Source: Trema orientale
Taxonomy: Eukaryota > Streptophyta > Magnoliopsida > Rosales > Cannabaceae
Assembly: GCA_002914845.1 (NCBI GenBank)
Contig: JXTC01000174.1
Location: 465,233-529,232 of the forward strand
Direction: 5' to 3'
DNA length: 64,000 nt
A program made the translations under genes and the position numbers. Positions 1 to 11,442 of the stretch are shown here, in pieces; position 1 is the first letter of the stretch, and every line of letters begins with the position of its first letter. The notes under the pieces are model-generated. The model searched no databases. It was not told where the DNA came from and worked only from the letters and a program-made list of their open reading frames with translations.

Positions 1-138
1 ATTTTCATTTGTTTTTTTGTGACCATGAATAGATACTAAAAAAATAATGATAGAATTAAATTTTTTTGATGGTGATAAATAGCATTAAATTTTTTTGGCC
101 AATTACCAAACTAATTACCACCGTAGGATATAGATCTA
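1..138 (+). mobile_element. MITE family II fragment, cut by the window edge
   Basis: This stretch matches the reverse complement of 40258-40390 almost base for base, including the shared words GTGACCATGAAT, GCATTAAATTTTTTTGGCCA and CCACCGTAGGATAT. Two copies in opposite orientation mark a dispersed repeat. The other copy has 11-bp terminal inverted repeats, so this looks like a non-autonomous DNA transposon. Only part of it is inside the window, and it joins directly to a fragment of another MITE. Confidence 0.65.
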
Positions 139-141
139 ACN

Positions 142-293
142 AAAAGTAGGAGAGAGAAAAAGCATTAATGATGCACATCTTTTCATGTATCTCATTTTAG
201 CCGTTAGATCATTGTTAGATGATGATCCAACGGCTAGAAAAAAAATACCTACATATAGGTATTAAAAAAAAATACCTACCAGATTGGCAACCT
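142..293. mobile_element. MITE family I, partial copy
   Basis: The interior and right end match the full copy that follows it: the GCATTAATGATGCAC-like word, the TAGCCGTTAGATCA / TGATCCAACGGCTA hairpin, and the terminal stretch TACCTACCAGATTGGCAACC. The left terminal repeat is absent, apparently replaced by the family II fragment. It is probably a nested or truncated insertion. Confidence 0.6.
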
Positions 294-312
294 AATATAT
301 ATATATATGTGT

Positions 313-550
313 GGGCACCAATCCAGTAGGTATTTTTTTTTTCACCTATACATAGGTATCAATTTGGCCAATAAAAATTTATTATGCATATTTTTTTATT
401 ATAAAAAAATAAGAGAGAGAAATAGTATTAATAATGCACGTCTTTTCATGCACCTCATTATGGCCGTTGGATCACCATTAGATGATGATCCAAAGACTAA
501 AAAAAAATACCTACACATAAGTAAAAAAAATACCTATTGGATTGGCAACC
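313..550. mobile_element. MITE family I, complete copy
   Basis: The left end GGGCACCAATCCAGTAGGTA is the imperfect inverted complement of the right end TACCTATTGGATTGGCAACC, so the element has terminal inverted repeats of about 20-30 bp. The element is about 240 bp, has no coding capacity and sits in (AT)n sequence, which suggests AT-rich target choice. Other copies lie at 142-293 and 21675-21912. The superfamily cannot be assigned because the target duplication is masked by the AT repeat. Confidence 0.7.
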
Positions 551-1363
551 TATATATATATATAAATTTGAGACATTTCTTAATTTTGAGTTTTATAATC
601 TGTATTTAAAAGGATTATAATGGGAACTGGGAAAGTTCTTGAAGAGCAATGGGAAGATCAAGAATTGTGTTTTTAAGAAAATTTCACTAATCATGGGATT
701 GACAAAATTAGTGTTAATTGGTACGAACAAAGTAGCTACTTTTAGCGACCACATGTATATACTTTCAGATAAGAATATACTACTATAGGGACACTCATTT
801 GTTGCACAAATTTTTGTGCAAGCAACGCCAAAACGTGGCAGTAACATGTATGTCATTTGATCATTTCTTTTTTTTTTTCCCTCTTCTCAATCTACGTACA
901 AACAGTTTCTTTCTTTTTTTTTTTTTTTCAATCTACGTACAAACAGTTTATATTTTTATAGTTTTACCTTACTTACATTTGAATAGTTCTGAAAAAAATT
1001 CATTAAGTGACATGAAAATTAAAAAACAAATCATTCAAGCATGACATGATAAGATACCCTTTGCCTTGGGCACAACTCGCCAAAGTGTCCAACTTAACTG
1101 GAAAATTATTGTTTAGAAAATCAAGCAAATCATAACAAGGCTGACTCTAGTACAAAATTGATAAATTTTTAATTAATGTACGTACGTAGTAAATCACTAG
1201 AAGGTAAATCAGAAAAATTAATTTTATTACTCTATAGGCTTCCACAATTCCACCCTCAGTTCTTCAACTATTTGAAGTATCAAGTTTTTTTTTTTTTTTC
1301 TATTCTATTTTTTTTTTTCGAAAAAAAAAAAAGAAGGAAAGCCTTTCACTTCAAGGATCACGG
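551..1363. other. AT-rich flank without a gene
   Basis: No supported coding region. It holds poly-T and poly-A runs and a close direct duplication of about 25 bp (the word TCAATCTACGTACAAACAGT near 888 and again near 929). The right part is the 3' flank of the minus-strand LEA_2-like gene. Confidence 0.6.
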
Positions 1364-2104
1364 TCAAGCGTGCGAGATTATAAAAAAGCTCATGGGAAAC
1401 CAAAAAGTAAAAAGTCCTAGTACATAAATGGCTTCCGGGCTATTACTAACTCCTCCCCATCGTCCTCTCCATTCTCCGTAAACTTGGCAACTCTGCGGTG
1501 CCATCGGTTCGAAGGAAAAGGAGCGAGTGGCATTAGAAGAGAAGAGTATATCCACTTCACGATCACACGCCACTTCTATGGGAATTCTCTGTTTGGGAGA
1601 GCCATTATTATCCTTAGGATAAACAGCGTGGCCTCTCAACTCAAAGTGCAAGGCTAGCGATTTTCCGGATTTCTCATACACGTTGGGATCGTCATGAGTA
1701 TCTCCTTTGTCAACCCACATTACGTCAATCGCCGCCATCGTATTCTGCAGTCTAAACCACTCTGTCGACTTCCTTGTGCCTAATTGCTCGAAATTCCTAG
1801 TTGCATTATTAATGGCGGGGTCGGTTATTGGTACTTTGTCTCCATATTGGAAAGCCAAGGCCTCTATGTCTTGGAAAACCATGGCAGCCTTATTGGGATT
1901 ATGGACCACAAAGCTCACGTTCATGTCCATTGTCACACGATGGTTCGGTTCGGAGATATTTTCAACGGCTGTAGAGGCTGACACTAGAGAGAATTCGGGT
2001 AAATAAGGAATAGAATTGTAATTGATGATTGTAATAATCAACCATGCCACTAAAGCCAGAAAAGTCGATAAAAACGCCATCTTTGTGGTGGTGTTGGCCG
2101 CCAT
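1364..2104 (-). CDS. LEA_2 / NDR1-HIN1-like (NHL) membrane protein
   Basis: Single-exon open frame of 246 residues. A hydrophobic segment at about residues 9-27 follows a short polar N terminus, as expected for a type II signal-anchor protein. The stretch VSFVVHNPNKAA (around residue 64) matches the NPN signature of the LEA_2/NHL family, where a beta-sandwich domain follows one membrane anchor. Family members sit at the plasma membrane or ER and are linked to defence or water stress; a role here is inferred from family only. The last 20 residues are hydrophobic (YVLGLFTFWFPMSFF), which is unusual for the family and could be a second membrane segment or read-through from an altered 3' end. The start is the first ATG of the frame, and TATA-rich sequence lies upstream at about 2190-2225. 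Confidence 0.75.
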   Translation of the reverse strand: MAANTTTKMAFLSTFLALVAWLIITIINYNSIPYLPEFSLVSASTAVENISEPNHRVTMDMNVSFVVHNPNKAAMVFQDIEALAFQYGDKVPITDPAINNATRNFEQLGTRKSTEWFRLQNTMAAIDVMWVDKGDTHDDPNVYEKSGKSLALHFELRGHAVYPKDNNGSPKQRIPIEVACDREVDILFSSNATRSFSFEPMAPQSCQVYGEWRGRWGGVSNSPEAIYVLGLFTFWFPMSFFIISHA

Positions 2105-3008
2105 AGGGTTCTGCTTCTGCTCAATTTTTTCTGGTGGTGCTTTTAATAACCTAATTGAATTTTAGATTAACTTTGTTGATTTTTGGTCAGGGATATTTAT
2201 ACACATATATATATACATATATAATATTTTCATTGTTTTTTTTTAATTATGATGAATTTCACACACATAACTAGGATTTGAAAAAGAAAAAATTATAATA
2301 TCCACCATTCAGGAAAAAAAAAAAAAAAGAAACGGAGAGAATACAAAAATATAGATTGTATAAAATCTGTATGCGTATTCAACTGCTTATTGCTTACTAA
2401 TATTCATATGTGTGACTTTACCTTAAAAAAATCATAATACGTGGCTACAAAAAATCAATGAGGCATGAACTGCGGTGTTTTATATAAAGAAATAAATAAA
2501 TTGAATGAATTTAAATTCAGTAAGAAATGAAACAGTTATCTCTTTAATTAAAAGGACCAAAAAAAAAAAAAAAGAGAGAAATGGTTAGTGCGATTGTTTT
2601 CTTTATTTAAAAGGAACAATTAATACGATTTATATACTAATTCTCAAAGAACTGAACTGGTTTCCAGATTTAAACAATAATCATATTAGATCTGACCACA
2701 TATTCTGCTTATAGATACTCAAACATGTAAAACTATATAAGCAATTACACCACCCCACTCCAAAACTCTCAAAAACTAAAACAAACAAGGTATCATTGCA
2801 AAACTCAAAGCTAAAATAGTTTAATACTTGATAATGGAATATTCGGGTTTGCTTCTACTCCTGATCCTTAGCACCAGCAACTTGAAGACTTGGCACACCT
2901 TTAATAAAATTCCTCCGCACATACTGCACCAACAAACAACAACAATAATAATAAGAATAATAGTGGATCACTCAAATGATCAATACAAAATAACTGAAAG
3001 CCATAACA
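2105..3008. promoter_or_regulatory. Upstream region of the LEA_2-like gene and 3' flank of the ankyrin gene
   Basis: No gene supported. The part nearest the LEA_2-like start (2105-2230, read on the minus strand) is AT-rich with several overlapping TATATA words around 2195-2225 that could act as its TATA box. The remainder is simple AT-rich sequence leading into the 3' end of the next minus-strand gene. Confidence 0.35.
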
Positions 3009-6000
3009 TCAAGGAATAGAAGGCATTACCCAACGCAGACCGACATCAATTAGAGATAAGAGTATCGGCAAACAGGTACTCAGGAGAAAAACAATGTGCC
3101 AAGGATTCTTGGGGTAGAAAAAATTAGGGATTATCACTTTCACTTTCACTTGAGCCAAAGCCATTATCAACTGAATGGAAACCATCATACATACCACGGC
3201 TACAAAACCACATGCTAATCCCAAACCGTAAATATTATTCGGGAAGTGCAAAACATACGAGACAAGCGTAAAGAATATTGAAGAGAAGGAGCTCTGTAAG
3301 CAGAGCCAAATGGTGAAGTAAAAAGCCTTAAATGCTTTCTTGTCTTTCAAGTTCGGGAGTCCCTTACTATCATATCCACCAGGGGTTTGAAATATGCATG
3401 TGAGTCCAGCTGTGTAAATCAAACTCATGAGAAGCATATGCAGTTCTCTACCTTTCACCTTAGAGGATTTACCCACGCCAAATATACGGGGTTTGATGTT
3501 TACATTCTTATCATCCGTCCCCCCGTCAGAATCTTCTTCATCCTCCTTTTTCTTTCCTTTCAATTTTGCCATCATTTTTGCCTCTCTTTCCTTCCGTCCT
3601 TTCACTTTTTCAATCCTTCCTTCCACTTTTTTCTCTGCCATCTTTCCTCTTAATTGTTCAGCGGAATAATACTGAGTAGCCATTCGGAATACCGCTAACG
3701 ACTTCAAACTTGTTATTAAAGTAATCTGAAACGATAAAACAATTAGATTAATCAACATAGCACACATATTTTTATAATTATTGGTAACAAACGTGAAAAT
3801 AACGTACCTTTTGCTCCACATGGATGTCTTAAGAGTCCACAAGGTTTAGAGCCGTGTACCCGTTATCATTTTTAATCTTCCCATCCACTTCGTCAATTTT
3901 AGCAAGTTCCTTCACTATCTTAATATGCCCTTTTTTGGTTGCAACATGCAACGGAGTGTCACCAAGAGTCTTGGGAATCGAGAATAAGGCCAAGGCCCAC
4001 GTGGAATCTTGAGCAAGAATTTTAACATTTTCATCCTTTTTGCTCCACTGATTTCTTCACTCTCGATAACCAAGTGGAGAACATTTTTACCATTGATAAT
4101 CTTTTCTTGTAAAATGCCAGGATGTATCTTGAGACAAGCTTCCACAACTCTAAGACAACCGTGCTTCACTACAATGTGGAAAGCATTCATTCCATCCTCG
4201 TCAACTTTAAACAACACTGAAGCTGGCGTTAAGGAAATTAAGTAGTGAAAGTCTAGTCTTCCAGCATAGTGAACCGGTGTCCATCCCGTATGATCCATGG
4301 TGCCAAGTGAAGATGGAAAAGCTCGTGTCATTATTTCTATCAAGCCTACGTAGAAAACACACACCATTATTAAACCACCACAGATAAATCCAGATAAAAA
4401 TTGCACTAGCATTTTCAAATAATTGTAATTATTAGAATAATTATATTGTATATATGTGTACCTCGCAATTTTTCATTGTCAATCTCGACCGCAACGTCTG
4501 TGCTATATAGATTTTGTAGTATTGAATAATTTCTTTGATCTGCATAATCATACATTCACACTAATGAGTAAAAAATTGATGCATAATTCCATAGATTTTG
4601 TGCAACTAAATACAATATCATCTTACAGATAAAAAGACAACTCACCTCCTGAAAATCCCAAAATCAAAGCATGAAGAGCTGTCTGTCCGTTTCTCCCTCT
4701 ATCTGAACTAGGATTAGCTTGTATTTCTTTGAAAAATAGAAGTCGCCCAACAATTNNNNNNNNNNNNNNNNNNNNNNNNNNNNNNNNNNNNNNNNNNNNN
4801 NNNNNNNNNNNNNNNNNNNNNNNNNNNNNNNNNNNNNNNNNNNNNNNNNNNNNNNNNNNNNNNNNNNNNNNNNNNNNNNNNNNNNNNNNNNNNNNNNNNN
4901 NNNNNNNNAGAATAATGGAGATTCATCCATATTGTTTGTAATCAAGCCCAACTGTCCGTCATACTCTATGAGTGTAATTACTAATGCGAGACTTCTAGCT
5001 AAAATGGCCTTGTGCAATGCAGTTTCACCCTTTGCGTTTACAACTCTCACAAATTCTTTCGGTTGAAGATTGTTTAGTACATTGAATAAATTGTCAACTA
5101 GCACATGTGTTCGTGGTAAATGTTGATTTCTGAAAATATGTAATTACTTGCTTATTACTCAAAGATTAAGACAACATAATATATCATAATTGAGCATAAA
5201 ATTCTAGGATATAGTTTTTAGAACAACTGTATAACTAACAGAACTAATAAACTTGAAAATGACAGTAAGCAAAGGGTGAAAATAATACTTTTAAAAAGAC
5301 ACTTGAAAGAAAACTTCCACGAACATAGTGAATGGGGCCTTTAGATGGCTCAATTTTCACAAAGTTCTTCAAATGCAATGAAAGTTTGATGGTTGTTTTA
5401 AAAGTAAAAATGTTGCTCTGCTCAGTAGTGACCAAAAACTTGATCAGCCACCGAAATGAGCTTGATTGAATACATTAGGCACGAATCTTTAATAACTATA
5501 TTAAAGATGTGTGCCTTAGTACAATATGATCAGCTTTTAGTTTTGAAAGCATGTAGTATATGCATACATATATAAAATGAAAATAGGAAAGGAAGAGAGA
5601 ACTTAGCTTAGAACACTTAGTCTGAAGAGTAGATCAAACCCATAGTTGTTGCATGCATGAAAAAATAGACTGATCATATAATGAATCATGGAAAACAGCA
5701 TTTGTTGATGGTTGGTATGATATTTAAATGGTAGTGTGAGGCTGTAGTAATAGAATTATACACCAAAGCTGATATATATAATATTTAGGGAGTGTATTTA
5801 AGCAATCGGGTGAAGGTATTTTTAGTGCATGAGTGGCTGTTAATTTCTGTGGAATATTAGCACTAAAAATCAGAATACAGAAAGAAGAATGTATATTTTT
5901 AGAGCTGAAGGTAAAGCTAAAAAGATAGGCCAACGTCCCCCCCCTTTTCTGAAGGAATTTCAGTTCCTTTTATAGCATTAAATAGCAATCATTGCAGCAG

Positions 6001-7211
6001 GAGACAAGGAATATTCTGCAATGATTAGAGTGAGACAGCCTTGCCAAGTGGCAAGCTGTTTCTGTTGAGTTTGTTAAAAACCAGGTACTGCAGCCAGTTT
6101 TTCACAAAATCAGCTACAGAATTTCATCTTATTTTGCTGAAAAATCCTTTGAATTCTAGATATTCTCTTGGGATTTACTCAGTCATTGACACCTAAACGG
6201 TTTCACCTCAAAACCGTGTACCAAAACAGCAAAACTAGCTAGTTTCACCCTTGTTGAGTCTGCATGAAACAGTGACTCAAGAGCTGTTTCAACTTTGCAC
6301 GTAAGACCTCACTTTAATATCCTTAGATAATATCCGTACAATAGGATATTAATACTTCAAATCGGCACAAATAGAAACTCTTAAACCCTCATTATACAAT
6401 TCCATCAATTTATCTTAGCATCTAACAAAACTAATCCATTTTGAATATGAAATAGGAATTCACCCGAGAACAACATGTCTGCAAGCCAATGCCGCAATAT
6501 GCAACGGCATGTTTCCATCAGTATCCTTGATAAATACGACTCTTGGCTCAAGTTCCAAAATATCCCAGACTACTCTCTCTCGATTATACAATATTACAAA
6601 GTGCAAACTGCAGCTATTTGCAAGAACATCTTTTGCATGCAGATTTTTCACCATATGGGGAGGAATAGGCTCTAGCCCAACAATTTCCCGAATGAAGACC
6701 AAGAAATCCTTATAAGGGCCTTCTGTGAAATAAATAAATACAAAGAATTAGATATACTAAAGTTGTTTTTCAAAAATGGAAACAAAAATGAAAATTATAA
6801 AATATTTATAAAAGAACTTACCAGGGTTCTCATTAGGTTTAGAAGTAGTTAGTGACCTATATAATGCAATTGTAGGATCAACATTGGACTGAGCAGCTAC
6901 TTGATGAGACGGGGATGCTACTGATAAAATAACAAATGAAAGAATAGAAAAAAAATGACATTAAAAATTTAAAATAGAAAAAAAATCCAACCGAATAACA
7001 AATGAAAAAATATAAAATACTTAAGGTTTTGAGGGTTAGCAGATGGAACAGTCTTCTCAGTCTTCCCATGATGACTACTACGTGTGTCGAACATAAAACC
7101 ACCTTTGATCTCAGATTTATCAGAATCAGGCGTGGACTTGGAGGATTGCTCTGCTTCATCATGTGTTTGGACAGGTGCATTTGGAGGAGTATCAGAAGTA
7201 CAGGTAAACAA
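3009..7211 (-). pseudogene. ACD6/ITN1-type ankyrin-repeat membrane protein gene, disrupted
   Basis: Exons supported by splice sites and phase, 5' to 3': 6822-6920 (LYRSLTTSKPNENP), 6464-6722, 4646-5129, 4462-4539 (STDVAVEIDNEKLR), 3808-4345 and 3009-3725. They encode ankyrin units (GNMPLHIAA, GETALHKAI, GQTALHALI, GWTPVHYAG, GDTPLHVAT) and a C-terminal PGG domain with several membrane spans, the ACD6-like layout. A lysine/glutamate-rich cytosolic stretch precedes the spans. Two lesions break it. Near 4036-4046 the frame shifts: restoring one A in the A-run of GCAAAAAGG would return the frame that reads KKDENVKILAQ and then GDTPLHVAT. Codon TAA at 3829-3831 follows GYTALNLVDS. A 153-N gap lies inside the third listed exon. 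The segment 7021-7211 (TSDTPPNAPVQTHDEAEQSS) may be an earlier exon, but its splice phase does not fit simply. The true start is not found and may have been lost next to the Copia insertion. Sequence error cannot be excluded for the homopolymer lesion. Confidence 0.75.
4756..4908. other. Assembly gap (153 N)
   Basis: A run of unknown bases inside an ankyrin exon. The reading frame differs on the two sides of the gap (ESPLF before it, VGRLLFFKEIQANPSS after it), so the true length is probably not exactly 153 or is not known. Confidence 0.99.
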
Positions 7212-7309
7212 AGCACATCTAAGGATTTAAGGAAGTTAATTTCTCCATATCAGCACAAGTACAAAACAAAGCGAGGAGATGAGATTCAACAAAAGATCAT
7301 TGAAAGTTT

Positions 7310-7623
7310 ACGAGTGCGAGATCAAGCGACAAAAAAACAAAAGCCAAAGCTTGTTTATACCAAATTCTCACAAACTAAGGGAGATTAATTCCTATATTGA
7401 GAGATCAAATAACAAACGGTTGCCCAAAAGACCTTCGTATAATTGCTACTCATGGCTGCTCCTTTACATGTATATATACATGCTCTAATGCTTTAAATAA
7501 CCGTCTAAAAAAATGGGTAACATCCATATGCCTTCACCGACTGATGAGAAAAGGAAACTTCATGTAAAGGATTTGGGCTTGGTCAAAAAAATAAATGGCT
7601 TTATTTAAGCCACAAGTTCAACA
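7310..7623 (-). repeat. 3' LTR of the Copia element
   Basis: Direct repeat of 10253-10582, sharing long words such as GAGATCAAATAACAAACGGT and CTCCTTTACATGTATATATA. Its inner edge is clear (TGTTGAAC next to the polypurine tract). The outer edge near 7310-7325 is approximate because similarity fades there. Confidence 0.8.
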
Positions 7624-7749
7624 ATCTCCACTTTGGCGCAAAATTAAGTCTGTCCAAAAATAATGAAACACCTTCGCCATCTTCTCCAAAACTCCAAAGG
7701 GTTAATCACAGTCTGCAACACTAAATAAGTCCAAGCAGCGCTTGAACTT

Positions 7750-8930
7750 CTAAACGGCACCCAATTTGATCACCATATTTGTTACAGCTAACACAAAAGA
7801 AACTAACTCTGCAAAACCAAACCAATGAGACAAACCCTTATCTCTACTAACAATAAACAAAGTAGTAGAACTAAAAGTTTTGACAGAAGTTTCAACTGGA
7901 AGCTCCACATGCTTACAAATACTGGGATCTTTATCTGCACATACTAACTCCCCTATATCAAATAGGATGGTCAACTTATCAAATTCAAGGACTCTGCTAA
8001 CTAACAAATTTGGTAATAATGGCTCAACAAACCACAACCAAAAGTTGTTCACTCCAAACTCAAATCCATAGAAGATTGTTGTCAATCACTTGAGTTTACC
8101 ATCATTCACAAGAGTATAAGCAGGCCAACCAAATAATTTCAAATAAAAAATAGCAAAATTACTAAGAGTCATACCTCAAACGGAGTCTTTAAACAAAATG
8201 CAATTGATGGAGATATTCTAACCAAATAACAGGTATATCCAAAAGCTTCAATCCAAAAGTCTTTCGGCAAACAAACAATAGAAAGCAAGTAGCAGGCTTT
8301 CTCCAAAAGAGTCTTATTCAAATATTCTACAACCAAAAATCGTTGTGGTGTCTTCCAAATAGTGCGGTGTCTTACTATATCTTTCTTCTTATATAATTGA
8401 CTCTCATAAAATTTTACACTATAGTCATCTTCAAATGTCAAAAAATAACAAGAACTACTCATAGACAAATTAGGAGATAGATTCAAACATTCTGAATGGA
8501 TACAATCTATTATGCCCTTAATCCTACAAACGGCAGAACCAAACTTGACCATATATCGTGTCCTATAAACACAATAGTTACGAAAGTTAAACTCCCTAAT
8601 TTTCTAACGGTCCAACAAACTCATAGTATTAAAATCTAGAATAAAATAAGATGAGGTCACAGTAGCACCAACAACCATACTACTATGAAGAAAATAAAGG
8701 CCATTATTCAATTTTTCCTTAATCACCATATGAGCATCCTTACTAATACTCAAAACTCCACTTTCAGCTGAATACTTATAACTTTGTGAGTTGAGCGTCC
8801 CCAAAAATATAAGACTTTTTCTCAAATCTGGCACATGTCGAACATTGGTCAAAGTTCTAACAACACCATTATACTTCTTAATTCGAACAATACCTACACC
8901 AACAACTTTGCAGGACATATTATTTACCAA
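7750..8930 (-). pseudogene. Copia GAG-pre-integrase and integrase remnant
   Basis: From 8930 downward: a GAG-pre-integrase block (LTNVRHVPDLRKSLIFLGTL), an integrase start with IIDCIHSECL where IHSD is usual, then TFEDDYSVKFY, TLLEKACYLLS and LPKDFWIEAF. This is followed by LFGWPAYTLVNDGKL and the motif LVSRVLEFDKLTIL, which corresponds to the SRDVTFDE region of Copia integrase. Several stops and frame changes interrupt it. After about 7900 the reading jumps to the end of pol (KFKRCLDLFSVADC near 7700), so roughly the whole reverse transcriptase/RNase H segment is deleted. Confidence 0.75.
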
Positions 8931-9099
8931 AAAGACAAAACTCCTATTAATAGATTAATAGTCAACAAACCAATCTCTAATAGGGCACATATGAAAGGAA
9001 CAAGCCAAATTAAGAATCTAAGAATTACCTAAGCAATCACCAAAAATAGATAGAACATAATCACCGTCAATAGAACCATCTTCAGCAAAACTAGCATGA

Positions 9100-9861
9100 T
9101 TATCTATAGTAGAGGATTTTTTCATCAGTCTTCTTATTTTCTTTAATCTTTAGACATTCAAATTTCCAGTACCCTGGTTGATGACAATAATTGCAATTGC
9201 TCTTTCTTTTCTTGGACTTTCCTCTACTTCTGTTTTCGCCTTTTTTCTTTTCTCTACCTCTAGTGACTAATGCACTTGATTGATTTTCATCTCAACTTTC
9301 AGACACTTTTTTCTTTAATTCTTTAGAATTCAAGGATACCTTAATATCTTTCATACTAATAGTATCTCTCCCATATAACATAATATCAACAAAGTGCTCA
9401 TATGAACGAGGTAAAGAACATAACAAAATTTAGGCATGACCCTCATCATCAATTTTCATATCAATATTTTTCAGATCCAGAATAATTCTATTTAATTCAT
9501 CACGATGACTCTTAATAGGTATACCTTCAGACATATGAAGAGTGTACAAACGCTACTTCAAATATAACTGATTGGTGGGGGACTTAGTCATATACAGACT
9601 CTCAAGCTTGAGCCACAACCTAGAAGCAGTATTCTCATTAGCAACCTCACGCAGCACCTCATCTGACAAAGATAACTGAATAGCACTATATGCCCATTCT
9701 AAGCGATCCTGCTTCTCTTCATATGATAAATTTGCTGGTAAAGTCTCTCTGCCATTTAGCGCCTTAAGTAACCATTGTTAAAGTAGAAGAGCTCGCATCT
9801 TAATACGCCAAAGACTAAAGTCATTCTTCCCGTCGAATTTTGCAACGTCAGATCTTATCAT
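9100..9861 (-). pseudogene. Copia gag remnant with zinc knuckle
   Basis: Starting at the ATG whose complement is at 9859-9861, the frame reads MIRSDVAKFDGKNDFSLW, then [29 protein letters not shown] and [12 protein letters not shown], a typical Copia gag (UBN2-type). It ends in a zinc knuckle CNYCHQPGYWKFEC in which the histidine is replaced by tyrosine. In-frame stops interrupt it after NQLYLK and after IDDEGHA. Confidence 0.8.
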
Positions 9862-10252
9862 TGTCGCAATCGCAGAAGCCAAAAATCCAAAATACTTTGA
9901 TAAATAACAAGCCCAAAATTGAAATTAAAGAACCTAAAGCTCTTATACCGCTTGTTATGCCAACGGAAGCACAAATACCAAACTTGTGTATCAAATGCCA
10001 AATTAAGTAGATTTATGACAAAATATAAATAATAAAAAATCATAAGTAATACAATGATTTATCATGGCTCAGCCATATAATATAGCATATGTCCACGTTG
10101 GAGACGGCGAAGAATTCCACTATAACCAAAGGAGATTACAAAAGTCTGACAAAATTTCTCTCACATCTAAATCTCAAGTACACCCCAATCTCTTTCTCAT
10201 AAAAGCAACCAAGACCGCAAAGAAGATGCTTTACTAACAATCTTGATACTAA

Positions 10253-10582
10253 TATTAAAAGGAACAACAAATAAATAAGCGACAAAGAAACAAAACTCAG
10301 AGTTTGTTTATATCAATTTCCCACAAACTAAGAGAGATTAATTTGTATATTGAGAGATCAAATAACAAACGGTTGCCTAAAAGACCTTCCTATGACTGCT
10401 ATTCATGGCTGCTCCTTTACATGTATATATACATGCGCCAATGCTTTAAACAACTGTCTAAAAAAAATGGGTAATATCCATATGCCATCACCAATTGATG
10501 AGAAAGGGAAACTTCATGTAAAGGATTTGGTCTTGGGCCAAAAAAAAAAATAAACGGCTTCATTTAAGCCATAAGTTTAACA
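10253..10582 (-). repeat. 5' LTR of the Copia element
   Basis: Direct repeat of the 7310-7623 LTR. In element orientation it starts TGTTAAAC and ends next to the degenerate primer-binding site at 10241-10252. Confidence 0.8.
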
Positions 10583-11242
10583 CACCGAATAGATATTGTC
10601 TCATTTATTTTTATAGCACCGAAATACTGCAACAAAATACTTTTTCTATCTGCATTGATTTTGTTTTTCATACTTTAATCAGTTAGCTTTATGTATCTTT
10701 AAATCTTTATACATATATGCTCCGTTTGGACCCGGATTTTATTCGGAAAAAAATACAAGGAAAAAGTCATGGAAAAAGAAAGAGGAAAATGATTTTTCTA
10801 AAAGTTTATAGAACTTTAGTTTGACACTTTTAGTTTTACTAATTAATGTATCAACATTCTATATACTCAAAAATAACATCAAATCAAACTATTGCTTTTC
10901 TTGGAACAAATTTATATCATTTTTTGTTTCAATCTAAATAAGAGAAAATGAAATCCCTTAGAATTTTTTTTCTTTCCGTCCAAAAATTCAAGTTCCAAAT
11001 GAAACCTAATAGTATCTATTTACTGAAAAGTGCTAATAGTATCTATTTTCTTTAGTGAAAAAACTACAATTTGAATAAATTTTTTTTTAATTTTTTTTCC
11101 TTCTTATAAAGAGCGCTCTTTATGTAATATAAGTGATTTAAAAAATAACTTTATAAGGAATGTAACGCGTCGGGGAAAGTAACTTTTTTTTGGTGATAAT
11201 ATAGGTGATTTGCCAAATATTTATTGCTTCCATTGCTTCCTC
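10583..11242. other. Intergenic sequence with a possible MITE
   Basis: No gene seen. The segment 10717-11008 begins TGCTCCGTTTGGA and ends TCCAAATGAAACC, which are imperfect inverted complements of the GTTTGG type found at the ends of many plant MITEs. The rest is AT-rich. Confidence 0.35.
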
Positions 11243-11442
11243 ATATAATTGTTGAATGAGCCAACTGGGGCTAGCTCAGTTGGTCCAAGGTTTGAGGGTT
11301 GTGTGTGTGTGTTTGGGGGGGTCAGGGGTTCAAACCTTAGTAGTGTGTGTGTGTGTGTCATTTTCCTTTAATTTGTAATAAGTGGTGGTCATTAGTTAAA
11401 CCCCACTTTTCAAAAAATATATATATATATAATTGTTGAATG
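11243..11442 (+). mobile_element. tRNA-derived SINE with 16-bp target duplication
   Basis: The body (11259-11426) has an RNA polymerase III A box TAGCTCAGTTGG at 11272-11283 and a B box GGTTCAAACCT at 11327-11337. It has a unique 3' part (AATTTGTAATAAGTGGTGG) and an (AT)n tail. It is flanked by a perfect 16-bp direct repeat ATATAATTGTTGAATG at 11243-11258 and 11427-11442, the mark of LINE-assisted retroposition. A (GT)n tract interrupts the tRNA-related region and another follows the B box. A second copy lies inverted at 15808-15964. Confidence 0.9.

Larger units (their letters stand above)
7310..10582 (-). mobile_element. Copia LTR retrotransposon, non-autonomous, internally deleted
   Basis: Two direct repeats of about 310-330 bp bound the element. 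In element orientation (minus strand) the right repeat is the 5' LTR. It is followed by a degenerate initiator-Met primer site near 10241-10252 (TAGTATCAAGAT against the usual TGGTATCAGAGC). Coding remnants run gag, zinc knuckle, GAG-pre-integrase, integrase, then the last residues of pol (KFKRCLDL). A polypurine tract (CAAAGTGGAGAT) abuts the 3' LTR, which starts TGTTGAAC. Reverse transcriptase and RNase H are missing. The two LTRs agree at roughly nine in ten bases by eye, so the insertion is not recent. I see no clear 5-bp target duplication. The element lies immediately upstream of the broken ankyrin gene. Confidence 0.85.

Noticed and set aside
5244..5933. Minus-strand frames inside the ankyrin gene
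   Set aside because: They lie in a 1.3-kb intron whose flanking exons join in phase; no ankyrin or other motif is present.
7002..7388. Plus-strand frame with a lysine-rich segment (KDLRKLISPYQHKYKTKRGD)
   Set aside because: It runs antisense through an ankyrin segment and into the LTR. The lysine-rich part looks protein-like, but I could not link it to a family, a start or splice sites.
11259..11340. Possible tRNA gene (A and B boxes present)
   Set aside because: There is no cloverleaf: (GT)n replaces the anticodon arm, and the 3' unique region and target duplication show it is a SINE.
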